Notes under the pieces: generated by a model | The model's input: the letters and a program-made list of their open reading frames with translations, nothing else | Databases searched by the model: none | What the model was told of the DNA's origin: nothing | Translations under genes and position numbers: made by a program | NCBI RefSeq assembly: GCF_002954685.1 | Contig: NZ_MSCN01000001.1 | Span: forward strand, 1,488,309 to 1,552,308 | Length of the DNA: 64,000 nt | Source: Polaribacter porphyrae | GTDB taxonomy: Bacteria > Bacteroidota > Bacteroidia > Flavobacteriales > Flavobacteriaceae | Direction: 5' to 3' | In this document: positions 1-8,797 of the stretch, in pieces | How the letters are laid out: the number at the start of each line of letters is the position of its first letter | Numbering within the stretch: the stretch's first letter is position 1

Positions 1-1
1 A

Positions 2-1444
2 GCTATTAATAGGTATAAAAGTTATAATACAGATATAGATGATGAAGAGTTATTGCATTCAGATTTAGCACCTGGTATTTCTGTAATTGCACCAGCATAT
101 AATGAAGAAAAAACAATCATTATTAATGTAAAATCTTTATTAACCCTAAACTATCCTCTATTTGAGGTAATTATTGTTAATGATGGTAGTAAAGACAAAA
201 CATTAGACTTACTAATTAAAGAATTTGATTTAGTAGAAGCACCTTTCGCTTATGTAGAGAAAATCAAGACAAAACCTTACAAGAGAACTTTTAAATCTAC
301 AAATCCAAAATATGAAATCCTTACAATTGTAGATAAAGAAAATGGTGGTACCAAAGCTGATGCCTTTAATGCAGGCTTAAATGCCTCTGTTTTCCCATAT
401 TATTTAAATACAGATGTAGATTGTATTCTAGCTAGGAATACACTTACAAAAATGATTAAACCGATTCTTAATTCAAAAACACAAGTTATTGCAGTTGGTG
501 CTACATTACGTATGTCTAACAACTGTGAGATTGAAGAAGGAATTATTACAAGAGTTAGACCTCCTAAAGCATTAATTCCTAGATTTCAAGAACTAGAATA
601 TATTAGATCATACTTATTAGGAAAAATGGGTTGGGAGTTAATTAATTCTGTGCCAAATGTTTCTGGTGGTTTAGGTATGTTTGATAAAGATGTAGCTATT
701 AAAGCTGGTGGTTATGGAGCAGATTCTCATGCAGAAGATATGGATATGATGACAAGAATGGCTGTTCATATGATGAACAACAGACTTGATTATAAAATTG
801 GATATATTCCTCTTTCATGTTGTTGGACAGAAGGCCCTCCAAATATTAGTATCTTAAACAGACAGAGAACTAGATGGGCCAGTGGTTTATTCCAAATGTT
901 TAGTGATCACAGAAAAGTTTTATTCAATCCAAACTATAAAAGACTTGGTTTAATAACGTTCCCATATATTTTTATTTATGAATTTTTAGCTCCAATTATT
1001 GAAGCTTTCGGAATTTTATTTTCAATATTCCTACTTCTATATGGTTATGTTAACTGGAACTTTGCACCCTTAATATTATTATATTCATACACATTTGCCA
1101 TTATGATTTCATCTGTAGTAATTATTTGGGATCAAATGACGTTTAAATATTATAATACAACTAGAGAGGTTTTAACGCTATTTTTAACAGCTTTAGTAGA
1201 ACCTATTTTATATCACCCTCTAATTATGTTTTTCTCATTAAAAGGTTACTTTAGTTACATTACATCTAGAGAACTTGCATGGGGAACAATGACTAGAAAA
1301 GGTTTTGATAGTGATGAAGACAAAGGAGGAGATAAAGATAGTAGTGGTGATTCTGGTAATAATACTGATAAAAAACCAGGTCTTTTTGACAGGTTAAAAA
1401 ATAAGAAAGATTCATCAGGTGATTTTGAACCTATTAAAACATAA
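2..1444 (+). CDS. Processive family 2 glycosyltransferase, 5' end outside window
   Basis: The reading frame is open to the first base of the window, so the N-terminus is missing; the first in-window start-like codon (TTG at 53) lies inside the protein. It is a membrane-bound GT-A glycosyltransferase of the cellulose/hyaluronan/poly-GlcNAc synthase type. Visible motifs are VNDGS (nucleotide-sugar site), NTDVDC (DxD, near base 415), AEDMDM (catalytic Asp region, near 735) and QRTRW (QxxRW of processive enzymes, near 863-877). Three or four membrane segments follow, then a hydrophilic Ser/Gly/Asp/Lys-rich tail of about 45 residues. It probably polymerises a sugar at the inner membrane and passes it through its own channel. 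The next gene, 15 bases on, encodes an outer-membrane barrel with TPRs, which suggests PgaC-like poly-hexosamine synthesis, but the sugar cannot be told from sequence. Confidence 0.88.
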   Translation, partial: AINRYKSYNTDIDDEELLHSDLAPGISVIAPAYNEEKTIIINVKSLLTLNYPLFEVIIVNDGSKDKTLDLLIKEFDLVEAPFAYVEKIKTKPYKRTFKSTNPKYEILTIVDKENGGTKADAFNAGLNASVFPYYLNTDVDCILARNTLTKMIKPILNSKTQVIAVGATLRMSNNCEIEEGIITRVRPPKALIPRFQELEYIRSYLLGKMGWELINSVPNVSGGLGMFDKDVAIKAGGYGADSHAEDMDMMTRMAVHMMNNRLDYKIGYIPLSCCWTEGPPNISILNRQRTRWASGLFQMFSDHRKVLFNPNYKRLGLITFPYIFIYEFLAPIIEAFGILFSIFLLLYGYVNWNFAPLILLYSYTFAIMISSVVIIWDQMTFKYYNTTREVLTLFLTALVEPILYHPLIMFFSLKGYFSYITSRELAWGTMTRKGFDSDEDKGGDKDSSGDSGNNTDKKPGLFDRLKNKKDSSGDFEPIKT

Positions 1445-1459
1445 ATTGCATTTACTATT

Positions 1460-4336
1460 ATGAAAATAAATAAATACTTATGCATTTTTGTTGTGATTAT
1501 TTTATCACAATTCAATATTTATTCTCAAACTTATGATTCTTCGGATTTATATTTTGAAGAAGCAAAAAAAGATATTGCAGAACAAAATTATACAAGAGCA
1601 GCAAAGTTAAGTTGGCGAGGTTTACAATTAGCCCCAGACGATTTAGATTTAAAAACGCTACTTGGTAAAGCAAATATGTCTTTAGGTAGATATGATACTG
1701 CAAGATATGTATTAAAGCAGGTATATTTAAAGAGAAGAAAAGACATTGATATTTTAGGATATTTAGTTACAATAGAACAAACAACAAAGAGGTATTCAGA
1801 TGCTATTTGTTTTGTAAATGAATTATTAGAAATTACTCCCTACAGTAGAGGTTGGTGGAGAAGGAAGATTAACATTTATAAAGAAATGGGTAATTTTGAA
1901 GAAGCTGAAAGATCTTTGAAAAGATTGTACCAGATTTACCCAGATGATACAGAGATTAAAAACGATTATAACTACATCATGTTGGGTGATGGAATAGATG
2001 CTGTAAAGAATAAAAAATACGATGATGCCAATAAAGTATATAAAACAGTAATAGATAATGACCCTACAAATAAAGATGCGTATGTGGGAGTTATTCGAAA
2101 CGAAATTTTAAAAGGAAATCCTGAATATGCACTACAATTTACAAATAGAGCTCTATTAGAATTACCTTTTGATAAAGAATTAGTTAATAGAAAAATAGGT
2201 TTATTAACTGATTTAGGAAGGCATGAGCAAGCTATTGCTTACATTAAACAATTACCTAGTCCTGATTTTGATGACTTAAAAAAGAATAATCTACCTTATT
2301 TAATGCAAGAATCTGCTAGATTTAATGAGTATAATGATCCTTATGAAATCAATAAAAAATTGGTTGAAATGAATGGAAATTCAGACTCACAAACCTATGT
2401 AATTAATAATGCTTTAGGTAAAGGTTATGATGTTGATGCTGAATATTTCTTAAAAAAAGGAATAAAAAGAAGCCCAAATAACAAAAAGTTTTTAGTACAG
2501 TTAAAAGAGCTATATAGACCAATAAAAGACAAAGAGCGTTTTGAGAAAGAGGTTATTAAACTTCACGAAAAATTCCCTAATGATACTGATATTACCAATG
2601 ATTATAACTTAATAATGTATAGTAGAGCTAAAGACTATGTAGAAAATAGACAATTTGATTTAGCTTTACCAATTTTTCAAGATTTAACTTCTGTACCAGA
2701 TTTAACTCAAGAAGCAGAACAACAGATTTTTGGTATCTATTTAAGTTTAGAACAATATGATGAAGCAACAGATCAAATCGATAAACTAATAGGTCTTGAC
2801 CCAGATAACCCTGATTATCTTATTAGAAAATCTACCTTATATCAAAAAATGGAATTGTTTGATGATGCTTTAGAAATTACTAGAGGTTTAGAACAACAAT
2901 ATCCTTTAGAACCTAGATACTCTAGAATTTACGTAAGTCAAGTAGAAGATTATGCAACTTATCTGATGCGTGAGCAAAGATATAGTGCTGTACTGCCTGT
3001 TGTTGAAGATGGTTTAACAAGAGAAAATAATAACAAAAGATTATTAAATATCGCAATTAATGCATCATCTGCAATACCAGATTATCAAAAAGGAATTGAT
3101 TATAGTTTAAGTGCCTTAAGTTTTTATCCAAATAACAAAGATTTTAATTTAAAACTCTCTAATCTATATTCTAAAAATAACGAGTTCGAAAAATCTGTTG
3201 CTATTCTAGATTCTTTAAAACTTACATACAAATATGATAGAAAAATAAAAAACTCTCTTGCAGAAATTTTATTTTTAAGAGCAAAAAAACAGGAAGAAGA
3301 TGGTTTGGTTGAAGAGGCTCTAGCTAATTATGATTCTGCTATTTCACTTAATCCAAATGATAGAGGCTCATTAATGAGAATGGTAAACCTTCATATAGTT
3401 CAAAAGCCTAATGACGAATCTTTAGATTTTATAAATGAAAGGTTAGAAGAAACTCCAGAAGATAATTTCTTAAAATATAAAAAGGGTATTGTTTTCGAAT
3501 TATTAAAACAATTTGATTCAGCATATTATTATCAAAAATTCAGAGAAATTGATAACCCCTATGAGAAAAGCGAATGGAACAAAGCTCTTGAAGTTATAAA
3601 AGCAGAACAACTTAAAAATACATTAGCTGCTACATATACAGAAGCAAGTTCAGACTCAACTGCTTTTAGTACTTCTTTGGCAAGTTTAAATTACAGCCAT
3701 AGATATGATGATAAAAACACCTTTGGTGCCGATGTTAACTATGCAGCAAGAAGATCTGGAGTTGGTGTACAAGGTGGATTAAATTACTCTAGAATATTCT
3801 CTCCAACACTTTATGCTGATGTTGGTGTTTTACTTGGTAATAAATTTTTTCCAAAATTTATTTTGTACGGTAATGCTTACAAAGGATTAAAAAATGGTTA
3901 TGAAGCACAAGCTGGTATTCGTTTTATGAGGCTTCAAAATGATATTAATTTTATAGTATTAAATTTAGGTGCATCTAAAAGTTGGGAAGATATCTGGCTT
4001 AATGCAAAACTAGCTTTAATGAGAGATGATAAATTCAACTATTTTAACTTTACTGTACAAACAAGAATAAATGTTAATCCACGTAAAGATTATGTTTCTC
4101 TAATTGTTTCTGGTGGTAGTGCTCCTTTTAACGATCAATTACCAGAAGGCGAAGCAGCACTTTTGGATTTTTCAAATATATTAATTGGTGCTGGTTATAA
4201 ATACAATATTTCAGCAAGAACTGGTTTAATAATTAATGGAAGTTGGATTAACTTTCAAAGTCCTATAACAGATAGTACTACTTTAGCTTACATAAATCAA
4301 TACAATTTATCTGTGACTATTGTAACAAGATTCTAG
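1460..4336 (+). CDS. TPR-rich outer-membrane beta-barrel protein (YaiO/PgaA-like exporter)
   Basis: A 958-residue exported protein. A signal peptide (about residues 1-22, ending IYSQ) is followed by roughly 700 residues of tetratricopeptide-like helical repeats, such as the LAPDDLDLK and LDPDNPDYL repeat borders. The last 230 residues or so are rich in alternating aromatic strands with YSRIF, GYKYN and a final aromatic residue (VTRF), the usual end of an outer-membrane barrel. This is the layout of PgaA, which guides de-N-acetylated poly-GlcNAc through the outer membrane; the barrel looks like the YaiO family. The gene starts 15 bases after the glycosyltransferase and very likely shares its transcript. 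I infer that it is the export pore of the polysaccharide. The barrel assignment rests on pattern only. Confidence 0.8.
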   Translation: MKINKYLCIFVVIILSQFNIYSQTYDSSDLYFEEAKKDIAEQNYTRAAKLSWRGLQLAPDDLDLKTLLGKANMSLGRYDTARYVLKQVYLKRRKDIDILGYLVTIEQTTKRYSDAICFVNELLEITPYSRGWWRRKINIYKEMGNFEEAERSLKRLYQIYPDDTEIKNDYNYIMLGDGIDAVKNKKYDDANKVYKTVIDNDPTNKDAYVGVIRNEILKGNPEYALQFTNRALLELPFDKELVNRKIGLLTDLGRHEQAIAYIKQLPSPDFDDLKKNNLPYLMQESARFNEYNDPYEINKKLVEMNGNSDSQTYVINNALGKGYDVDAEYFLKKGIKRSPNNKKFLVQLKELYRPIKDKERFEKEVIKLHEKFPNDTDITNDYNLIMYSRAKDYVENRQFDLALPIFQDLTSVPDLTQEAEQQIFGIYLSLEQYDEATDQIDKLIGLDPDNPDYLIRKSTLYQKMELFDDALEITRGLEQQYPLEPRYSRIYVSQVEDYATYLMREQRYSAVLPVVEDGLTRENNNKRLLNIAINASSAIPDYQKGIDYSLSALSFYPNNKDFNLKLSNLYSKNNEFEKSVAILDSLKLTYKYDRKIKNSLAEILFLRAKKQEEDGLVEEALANYDSAISLNPNDRGSLMRMVNLHIVQKPNDESLDFINERLEETPEDNFLKYKKGIVFELLKQFDSAYYYQKFREIDNPYEKSEWNKALEVIKAEQLKNTLAATYTEASSDSTAFSTSLASLNYSHRYDDKNTFGADVNYAARRSGVGVQGGLNYSRIFSPTLYADVGVLLGNKFFPKFILYGNAYKGLKNGYEAQAGIRFMRLQNDINFIVLNLGASKSWEDIWLNAKLALMRDDKFNYFNFTVQTRINVNPRKDYVSLIVSGGSAPFNDQLPEGEAALLDFSNILIGAGYKYNISARTGLIINGSWINFQSPITDSTTLAYINQYNLSVTIVTRF

Positions 4337-4362
4337 CAAAAAATATTGCTTAAAAGATTAAA

Positions 4363-6540
4363 ATGCTGAAAAGATATAATTTATTCATATTATTTATTTT
4401 TTGCTTATCATCTTGTGCACAAAATAAAGCTATATTTTACTCTAAAACAGAAAAAATTATTCCTGTAATTAACGTACCTCTTTCTGCGGATATCCTTTTA
4501 AGCAATGCAGCTGAAGATTTTAAAACTAATTTTAAAATCATTACTGGTGAGTCTTTAAGAATTGAAAGAAGTGATGGATTAAATGATAATTACAATTATA
4601 TCGTTTTAAGAATTAATCCTACTCAAAAAGAAAACTTTTGCATTTACAGGAAAGAAAAAAATATAACAATACAAGGTACTTCTGCCCAAAACTTGGTTTT
4701 TGGTATTAATGATTTTTTTAAAAAATATACATCATTAAGTTTTACACAAAAAAATAAAGGTGTTGTTAATTCTAAACTAGATTCAATTATTGATACACCA
4801 AAAAAGTTTAGTGTTTGCTCAACTCCATCATTTGAATATAGAGAGCCTTATTTTTCTACTAATTTCAATACCAACTTTTCTAACTGGAATAAAACAAATT
4901 ACCTTGAAAAAGAATGGGGAATTTGGGGGCATAACTTGCCAAAAATTTTAAAAGAATATGATTTACCAGAATCTGTTTACGCTAAAAACGGATCAAAAAG
5001 ATTAAAAAAACAATTCTGTTTTACTAGTGATAGTTTATTTAAATATGTAAATAAAAAAGTAAAATTAATCTATGATAGCGATCATGCTTTTAATAAGTTC
5101 ATGATTTTACCTAACGATAACAATATTGTTTGTACTTGCTCAACTTGTAAGGCAGTTGGAAACACAAAAAATGATGCAGCCCCAGCTGTTTTCACTTTCT
5201 TAAATAAATTAGCGAAAATACATACTAATAAAAGGTTTTTTACTGCTGCATACATAACTGTTAAAAACGTTCCTAGGTTTAAAGCTGAATTTAATACAGG
5301 TATATTTTACAGCACCATTAATATTCAAAAAGGAATTCCGATAGAAAAGTCTAGTTATTTTAAAGGTTTTGAAAAGGATATAAAAAAATGGCGTAAATAT
5401 GTAAATAATGTTTATATCTGGGATTATTCTGTAAATTATGATAATTATTTTGATATTTATCCTTCATTAAGCGTAACTCAACAGAATCTAAAGTTATATA
5501 AAAAGCTGGGTGTAAATGGAGTTTTTATTCATGGAAGTGAATATAGCTACCATACTTTTCAAGAATTAAAATCAACAGTATTTGCTAAATTGTTATGGAA
5601 TATTAATTTAGATATTAATAAAGAAATTGCATACTATTTTAATAAAAGGTTTTCAAAAAAACTAGCAGAGTCTTTAACAAACTATTACACATTTATTGAT
5701 GAAGCTTTTGCTGTAAATAATAAAGAGTTAGGAATTTACAGTGGAATTAACAAAACCACAAAAAAATATTTAGATCCAAAAGTATTTTTTGATTTTTATG
5801 AAGAATTTGATTTGCATACTCAAGCAAATAAATATGATAAAGATTATTTAAAATTAGCAACTGCCCTTACATTTCTTAAACTAGAAATAATGAGAGATTA
5901 TGGTTATGGAAAATACGGTTTTGCATCTTTAAATAAAGATAAAGAGATTATTGTTAAAAATGATATTGGTAAATTACTAGATAAATTAACTGTTTACAGC
6001 AAATCATCTAATGTAAAAACTTACAATGAAATTAAATATAAAATTGAAGACTATGTAGATGGTTGGAGAAAAAAAATATTTAATGCTCATAAAAGAAAGC
6101 ATTTATTTTTTAAGAAACCTTTTGAAGTTTTATCAAAGTTAGATGAGGGATATCAAAATACTAAAATACTAAATGATGGGGCTTTTGGTTTAAGAGATTA
6201 TAATACAAACTGGCACATTGTTTCCGTAGACGATTTAATATTAAAAATTAACAAAAAAGATGTAGATGGAGCTAAAAAAATTGCTTTATCTTTTTTACAG
6301 GATCAAAAACACTCTATTTATTATCCAAATTCAGTAGAAATTTTAGATACTAATAATAATTTAATAAGAAAAATTGATATAAAATCAAAAAATAATAAAT
6401 TAGAGATTAAAGAAGTGTCTATAAAAATACCAAATGAGTTTGATAGTGAACAATTGCCAGAAACTTTTATTCTACACATCAAAAAAAACAAAATAAATGG
6501 CAAAAACTTATTAGCTTGTGATGAAATTATATTCTATTAA
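4363..6540 (+). CDS. DUF4838 lipoprotein, glycoside-hydrolase-like
   Basis: A 725-residue lipoprotein: the signal peptide ends in LSSC, with the lipidated Cys at residue 18. An N-terminal region of about 120 residues resembles the carbohydrate-binding domain found ahead of GH20/GH67-type barrels (NAAEDFKTNF, then FGINDFFKKY). The central region carries the DUF4838 signature PNDNN followed by C257-x-C259-x-x-C262, a likely metal-binding or structural cluster, and WDYSVNYDNY, typical of the family. A C-terminal beta-rich region closes the protein. No biochemical role is established for DUF4838 that I can cite. Its place between the barrel exporter and a DUF1573 lipoprotein suggests it trims or modifies the exported polysaccharide at the envelope, as PgaB does in the Pga system. 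Catalytic residues cannot be named from sequence alone. Confidence 0.75.
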   Translation: MLKRYNLFILFIFCLSSCAQNKAIFYSKTEKIIPVINVPLSADILLSNAAEDFKTNFKIITGESLRIERSDGLNDNYNYIVLRINPTQKENFCIYRKEKNITIQGTSAQNLVFGINDFFKKYTSLSFTQKNKGVVNSKLDSIIDTPKKFSVCSTPSFEYREPYFSTNFNTNFSNWNKTNYLEKEWGIWGHNLPKILKEYDLPESVYAKNGSKRLKKQFCFTSDSLFKYVNKKVKLIYDSDHAFNKFMILPNDNNIVCTCSTCKAVGNTKNDAAPAVFTFLNKLAKIHTNKRFFTAAYITVKNVPRFKAEFNTGIFYSTINIQKGIPIEKSSYFKGFEKDIKKWRKYVNNVYIWDYSVNYDNYFDIYPSLSVTQQNLKLYKKLGVNGVFIHGSEYSYHTFQELKSTVFAKLLWNINLDINKEIAYYFNKRFSKKLAESLTNYYTFIDEAFAVNNKELGIYSGINKTTKKYLDPKVFFDFYEEFDLHTQANKYDKDYLKLATALTFLKLEIMRDYGYGKYGFASLNKDKEIIVKNDIGKLLDKLTVYSKSSNVKTYNEIKYKIEDYVDGWRKKIFNAHKRKHLFFKKPFEVLSKLDEGYQNTKILNDGAFGLRDYNTNWHIVSVDDLILKINKKDVDGAKKIALSFLQDQKHSIYYPNSVEILDTNNNLIRKIDIKSKNNKLEIKEVSIKIPNEFDSEQLPETFILHIKKNKINGKNLLACDEIIFY

Positions 6541-6558
6541 AATATTAAATTTACAATT

Positions 6559-7080
6559 ATGAAAAATATATATTGGTTATTATTAATTCTAGTAATCACA
6601 TCATGTGATTTAAGAAAGCCAGATTTAGATACCGTAGAAAGAACAAAAATGGAGATAATAGATCCTGAACGTCATTATTATCCTATTTTAAGGGGTTCTG
6701 AACTAACTGCAGCTTATAAACTATTTAATAGAGGTAATGAGCCTTTAATTATTTATGATGTGCAAGCCTCTTGTGGTTGTATAGAAGTAGATTTCCCTAC
6801 AGGTTCCATTGGTAAAGATAACTTTGGTTTTATAACTGTTGATTACGATAGTGCTAAAAATATTGGTTATGTAGAATTTTACATTACTATTTTAGCAAAT
6901 ACAGAAAAAGATGTTTTTACTACCATTAAATTCGATTTAAATGTAGTAACATCACCTCATTATACTCAAGATTATGAAGAAATTTATCTAGAGAGAAGAA
7001 AAGAAAACCTTGGTGGTGAGGTAGATGGAGATTTAACACAACAAGGTTATTATATAGACGATACAAGAACCGTAAGATAA
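6559..7080 (+). CDS. DUF1573 lipoprotein
   Basis: A 173-residue lipoprotein (lipobox ITSC, Cys at about residue 16) with the DUF1573 immunoglobulin-like fold. The family hallmark is clear: FNRGNEPLIIYDVQASCGC, a strand-turn-strand with a paired-Cys motif. The domain is common in Bacteroidota secreted proteins and has no known enzymatic activity. It begins 19 bases after the DUF4838 gene, on the same strand, so it is probably the last gene of the polysaccharide operon and may act as an outer-membrane-anchored accessory. The C-terminal 30 residues are charged and extend past the domain. Confidence 0.8.
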   Translation: MKNIYWLLLILVITSCDLRKPDLDTVERTKMEIIDPERHYYPILRGSELTAAYKLFNRGNEPLIIYDVQASCGCIEVDFPTGSIGKDNFGFITVDYDSAKNIGYVEFYITILANTEKDVFTTIKFDLNVVTSPHYTQDYEEIYLERRKENLGGEVDGDLTQQGYYIDDTRTVR

Positions 7081-7109
7081 AAATATTAATTAAACAAAAA
7101 TCAAAAATT

Positions 7110-7484
7110 ATGAAAGCAAAATACCAAAGTGTTTTAGAATTAGGTCAAGAATTAAATATCCAAAATGGCGATGTTAAAGAAGAAAACGGAGTTTTACATG
7201 TAAGTGGAACTGCAAAAACTCAATATCAAAAAAATCTTCTTTGGGATGAAATTAAAAAAGTAGGTGGTGAGAACCCTGCTGATATTATGGCAGATATTAA
7301 AGTAGAAGACGAATCTGTTTATGCTTACCACACAGTAGAAAAAGGAGAAACTTTAGGAAAAATAGCGAAGCATTATTTTGGAAACGCTATGAAATATAAA
7401 GATATTTTTGAAGCGAATACGAATATTTTAAAGAACCCAGATTTAATTCACCCTGGTCAGGAATTAGTTATTCCTAATTTATAG
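7110..7484 (+). CDS. BON-LysM protein (Kbp/YgaU-like)
   Basis: A 124-residue protein with a BON-like N-terminal half (residues about 1-65, with GVLHVSGTAKTQ) and one LysM domain at the C-terminus (YHTVEKGETLGKIAKHYFG, then IHPGQELVIP). This arrangement matches E. coli Kbp (YgaU), a small soluble potassium-binding protein, and many Bacteroidota homologues. No signal peptide is seen, so it may be cytoplasmic like Kbp, even though LysM usually binds peptidoglycan. A strong terminator at 7508-7536 ends the transcript here. It may belong to the preceding operon (29-base gap) or have its own promoter. Confidence 0.85.
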   Translation: MKAKYQSVLELGQELNIQNGDVKEENGVLHVSGTAKTQYQKNLLWDEIKKVGGENPADIMADIKVEDESVYAYHTVEKGETLGKIAKHYFGNAMKYKDIFEANTNILKNPDLIHPGQELVIPNL

Positions 7485-7507
7485 AACATAAATTAAAATT
7501 AATTATA

Positions 7508-7536
7508 AACCGAAACTTTTTGTTTCGGTTTTTTTA
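7508..7536 (+). terminator. Rho-independent terminator after the BON-LysM gene
   Basis: A perfect 9-bp stem (AACCGAAAC / GTTTCGGTT) with a five-base T loop is followed by a run of T. It closes the left-hand gene run and overlaps the start region of the broken glyoxalase gene by at most a base. Confidence 0.9.
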
Positions 7537-7547
7537 TGTTTGCAATT

Positions 7548-7910
7548 ATGAAAACATCTTTACTACAAATAGAACCAGTTTTGCCATCTGCAGATATTAA
7601 AAGAGATATTGATTGGTATCAAAAAAGAACAGGCTTCTCTCCTATTAATGCTGATAATATGTATGCTGTTCTTAAAAGAGATAAACTATACATTCATTTA
7701 CAATGGCATGCAGATACTAAAGACGATCCTCTTTTAGGTGGTTCTGTCATTAAAATTTTTGTAGATAATATTGAACCAATATTCAATGAGTTTGTAGAAA
7801 GAGGAACCATATTAAAAGACAAACTACACCTTAAAACTCTATAGAAAACTAATGAATTTGGCTTTTTTGACTTAAATAAAAATGCTATTTTTATTGTAGA
7901 AGATATTTAA
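7548..7910 (+). pseudogene. Glyoxalase/bleomycin-resistance-like protein, interrupted by in-frame TAG
   Basis: From ATG 7548 the frame reads as a VOC-superfamily (glyoxalase/bleomycin-resistance) protein: EPVLPSADIKRDIDWYQKRTG, then IHLQW and KIFVDNIEPIFNEF. At 7842-7844 it meets TAG right after LHLKTL. Beyond the stop the same frame continues with KTNEFGFFDLNKNAIFIVED and ends at TAA 7908-7910. That stretch is the normal C-terminal strand of this family, where a Trp usually precedes the xTxEFxxxD segment; TGG to TAG would be a single change. The truncated product (98 residues from 7548) lacks the last metal-ligand strand. Either the gene is inactivated, the stop is read through, or the base is a sequencing error. 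An earlier ATG at 7536 overlaps the terminator and is less likely. Confidence 0.8.
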
Positions 7911-7911
7911 C

Positions 7912-8208
7912 ATGAAATCTAAAGAATATTACCAAAAACTGAATATTAAATTCATGAGTTATTGGAAAATAAAAAGAGAGAATAAATTAAAGTATGTTAT
8001 TAAAAGTACATGTTTTTTTGCTATTCCTTTATCTCTAGTTTTAGGAGTTAGTATCTTTGGTACTAAAGAATTACTTTCTACAAAAAACCAAATACTTACA
8101 CTTACTACTTTTATTGTGTATGGTCTGTACGTATTTTTTATAGAATATAGAATAAATGAAAAGAGATACCAAAAACTACTAAAAGAACAACAAAATTTTG
8201 ATCAATAA
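7912..8208 (+). CDS. Small membrane protein, unknown
   Basis: A 98-residue protein that begins two bases after the end of the broken glyoxalase frame. It has a charged N-terminus (KSKEYYQKLNIKF), two hydrophobic segments (near residues 40-56 and 64-80) and a charged C-terminus. I do not recognise the family. The following gene overlaps it by 11 bases, so the two are probably translated together. Confidence 0.6.
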   Translation: MKSKEYYQKLNIKFMSYWKIKRENKLKYVIKSTCFFAIPLSLVLGVSIFGTKELLSTKNQILTLTTFIVYGLYVFFIEYRINEKRYQKLLKEQQNFDQ

Positions 8209-8797
8209 CCCAAAACTTTTTTCAAAAGAAATTCTAAAAGCAATATTAAAATTAATTATTGCTGGTGTATTAATTGGTGTTTTAAAAGAATATGATTTTA
8301 TAATCGCTATTATTCTTATTTTAAAGATAATTCACAATATCTATAAAGAAATTTTTAAACCAAAACAAAAAAATTGGATACTACTCATTGGTATGTTATT
8401 AACTGGTTTTGGGGGTATTATTGGCGAAACATGGGGAGTAGCAAACGGTTATTGGGAATATCATAAAGTAACAAGAGAAATTCCTCTTTGGGTACCTTTT
8501 GCATGGATGCTTGCTTTCCATTATTTATATAAATTAGAACGAAATTTAATTCCTTATTTAAAAAATCAATCGCAAAAAAATAAAATTCTTTTGGCAATCA
8601 TTCTAGCAATTATTTTACCTGCTTTTGGTGAAGTTATTACCATTCAACTTGGAGTCTGGACATACTTTTGGCCTTATCAAATTTTGGGAGTGCCCTTGTA
8701 TGCCTTTCTGTGTCTAGTTTTTGTACACATGTTGGTGTATACAATTTTACACTTTATTTGTAAAAAATATAAAATCAATGATATTGTATATCATTAA
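8198..8797 (+). CDS. Polytopic membrane protein, unknown
   Basis: A 199-residue hydrophobic protein with about six membrane segments. The start is a TTG overlapping the end of the preceding gene; the first in-frame ATG is about 65 codons further on and would remove two membrane segments, so TTG is preferred. Conserved-looking features are GETWGVANGYWEY and WVPFAWMLAFHYLY in the middle and GVWTYFWPYQILGVPLYA near the end; the Trp/Tyr/Gly pattern recalls small polytopic families of unknown function. The 3' end overlaps the convergent rlmF gene by 4 bases. No function is proposed. Confidence 0.6.
   Translation: MINNPKLFSKEILKAILKLIIAGVLIGVLKEYDFIIAIILILKIIHNIYKEIFKPKQKNWILLIGMLLTGFGGIIGETWGVANGYWEYHKVTREIPLWVPFAWMLAFHYLYKLERNLIPYLKNQSQKNKILLAIILAIILPAFGEVITIQLGVWTYFWPYQILGVPLYAFLCLVFVHMLVYTILHFICKKYKINDIVYH

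Noticed and set aside
1255..1515. Minus-strand open frame over the end of the glycosyltransferase gene
   Set aside because: Low-complexity Ser/Pro/Leu shadow of the charged tail; no start context or family match.
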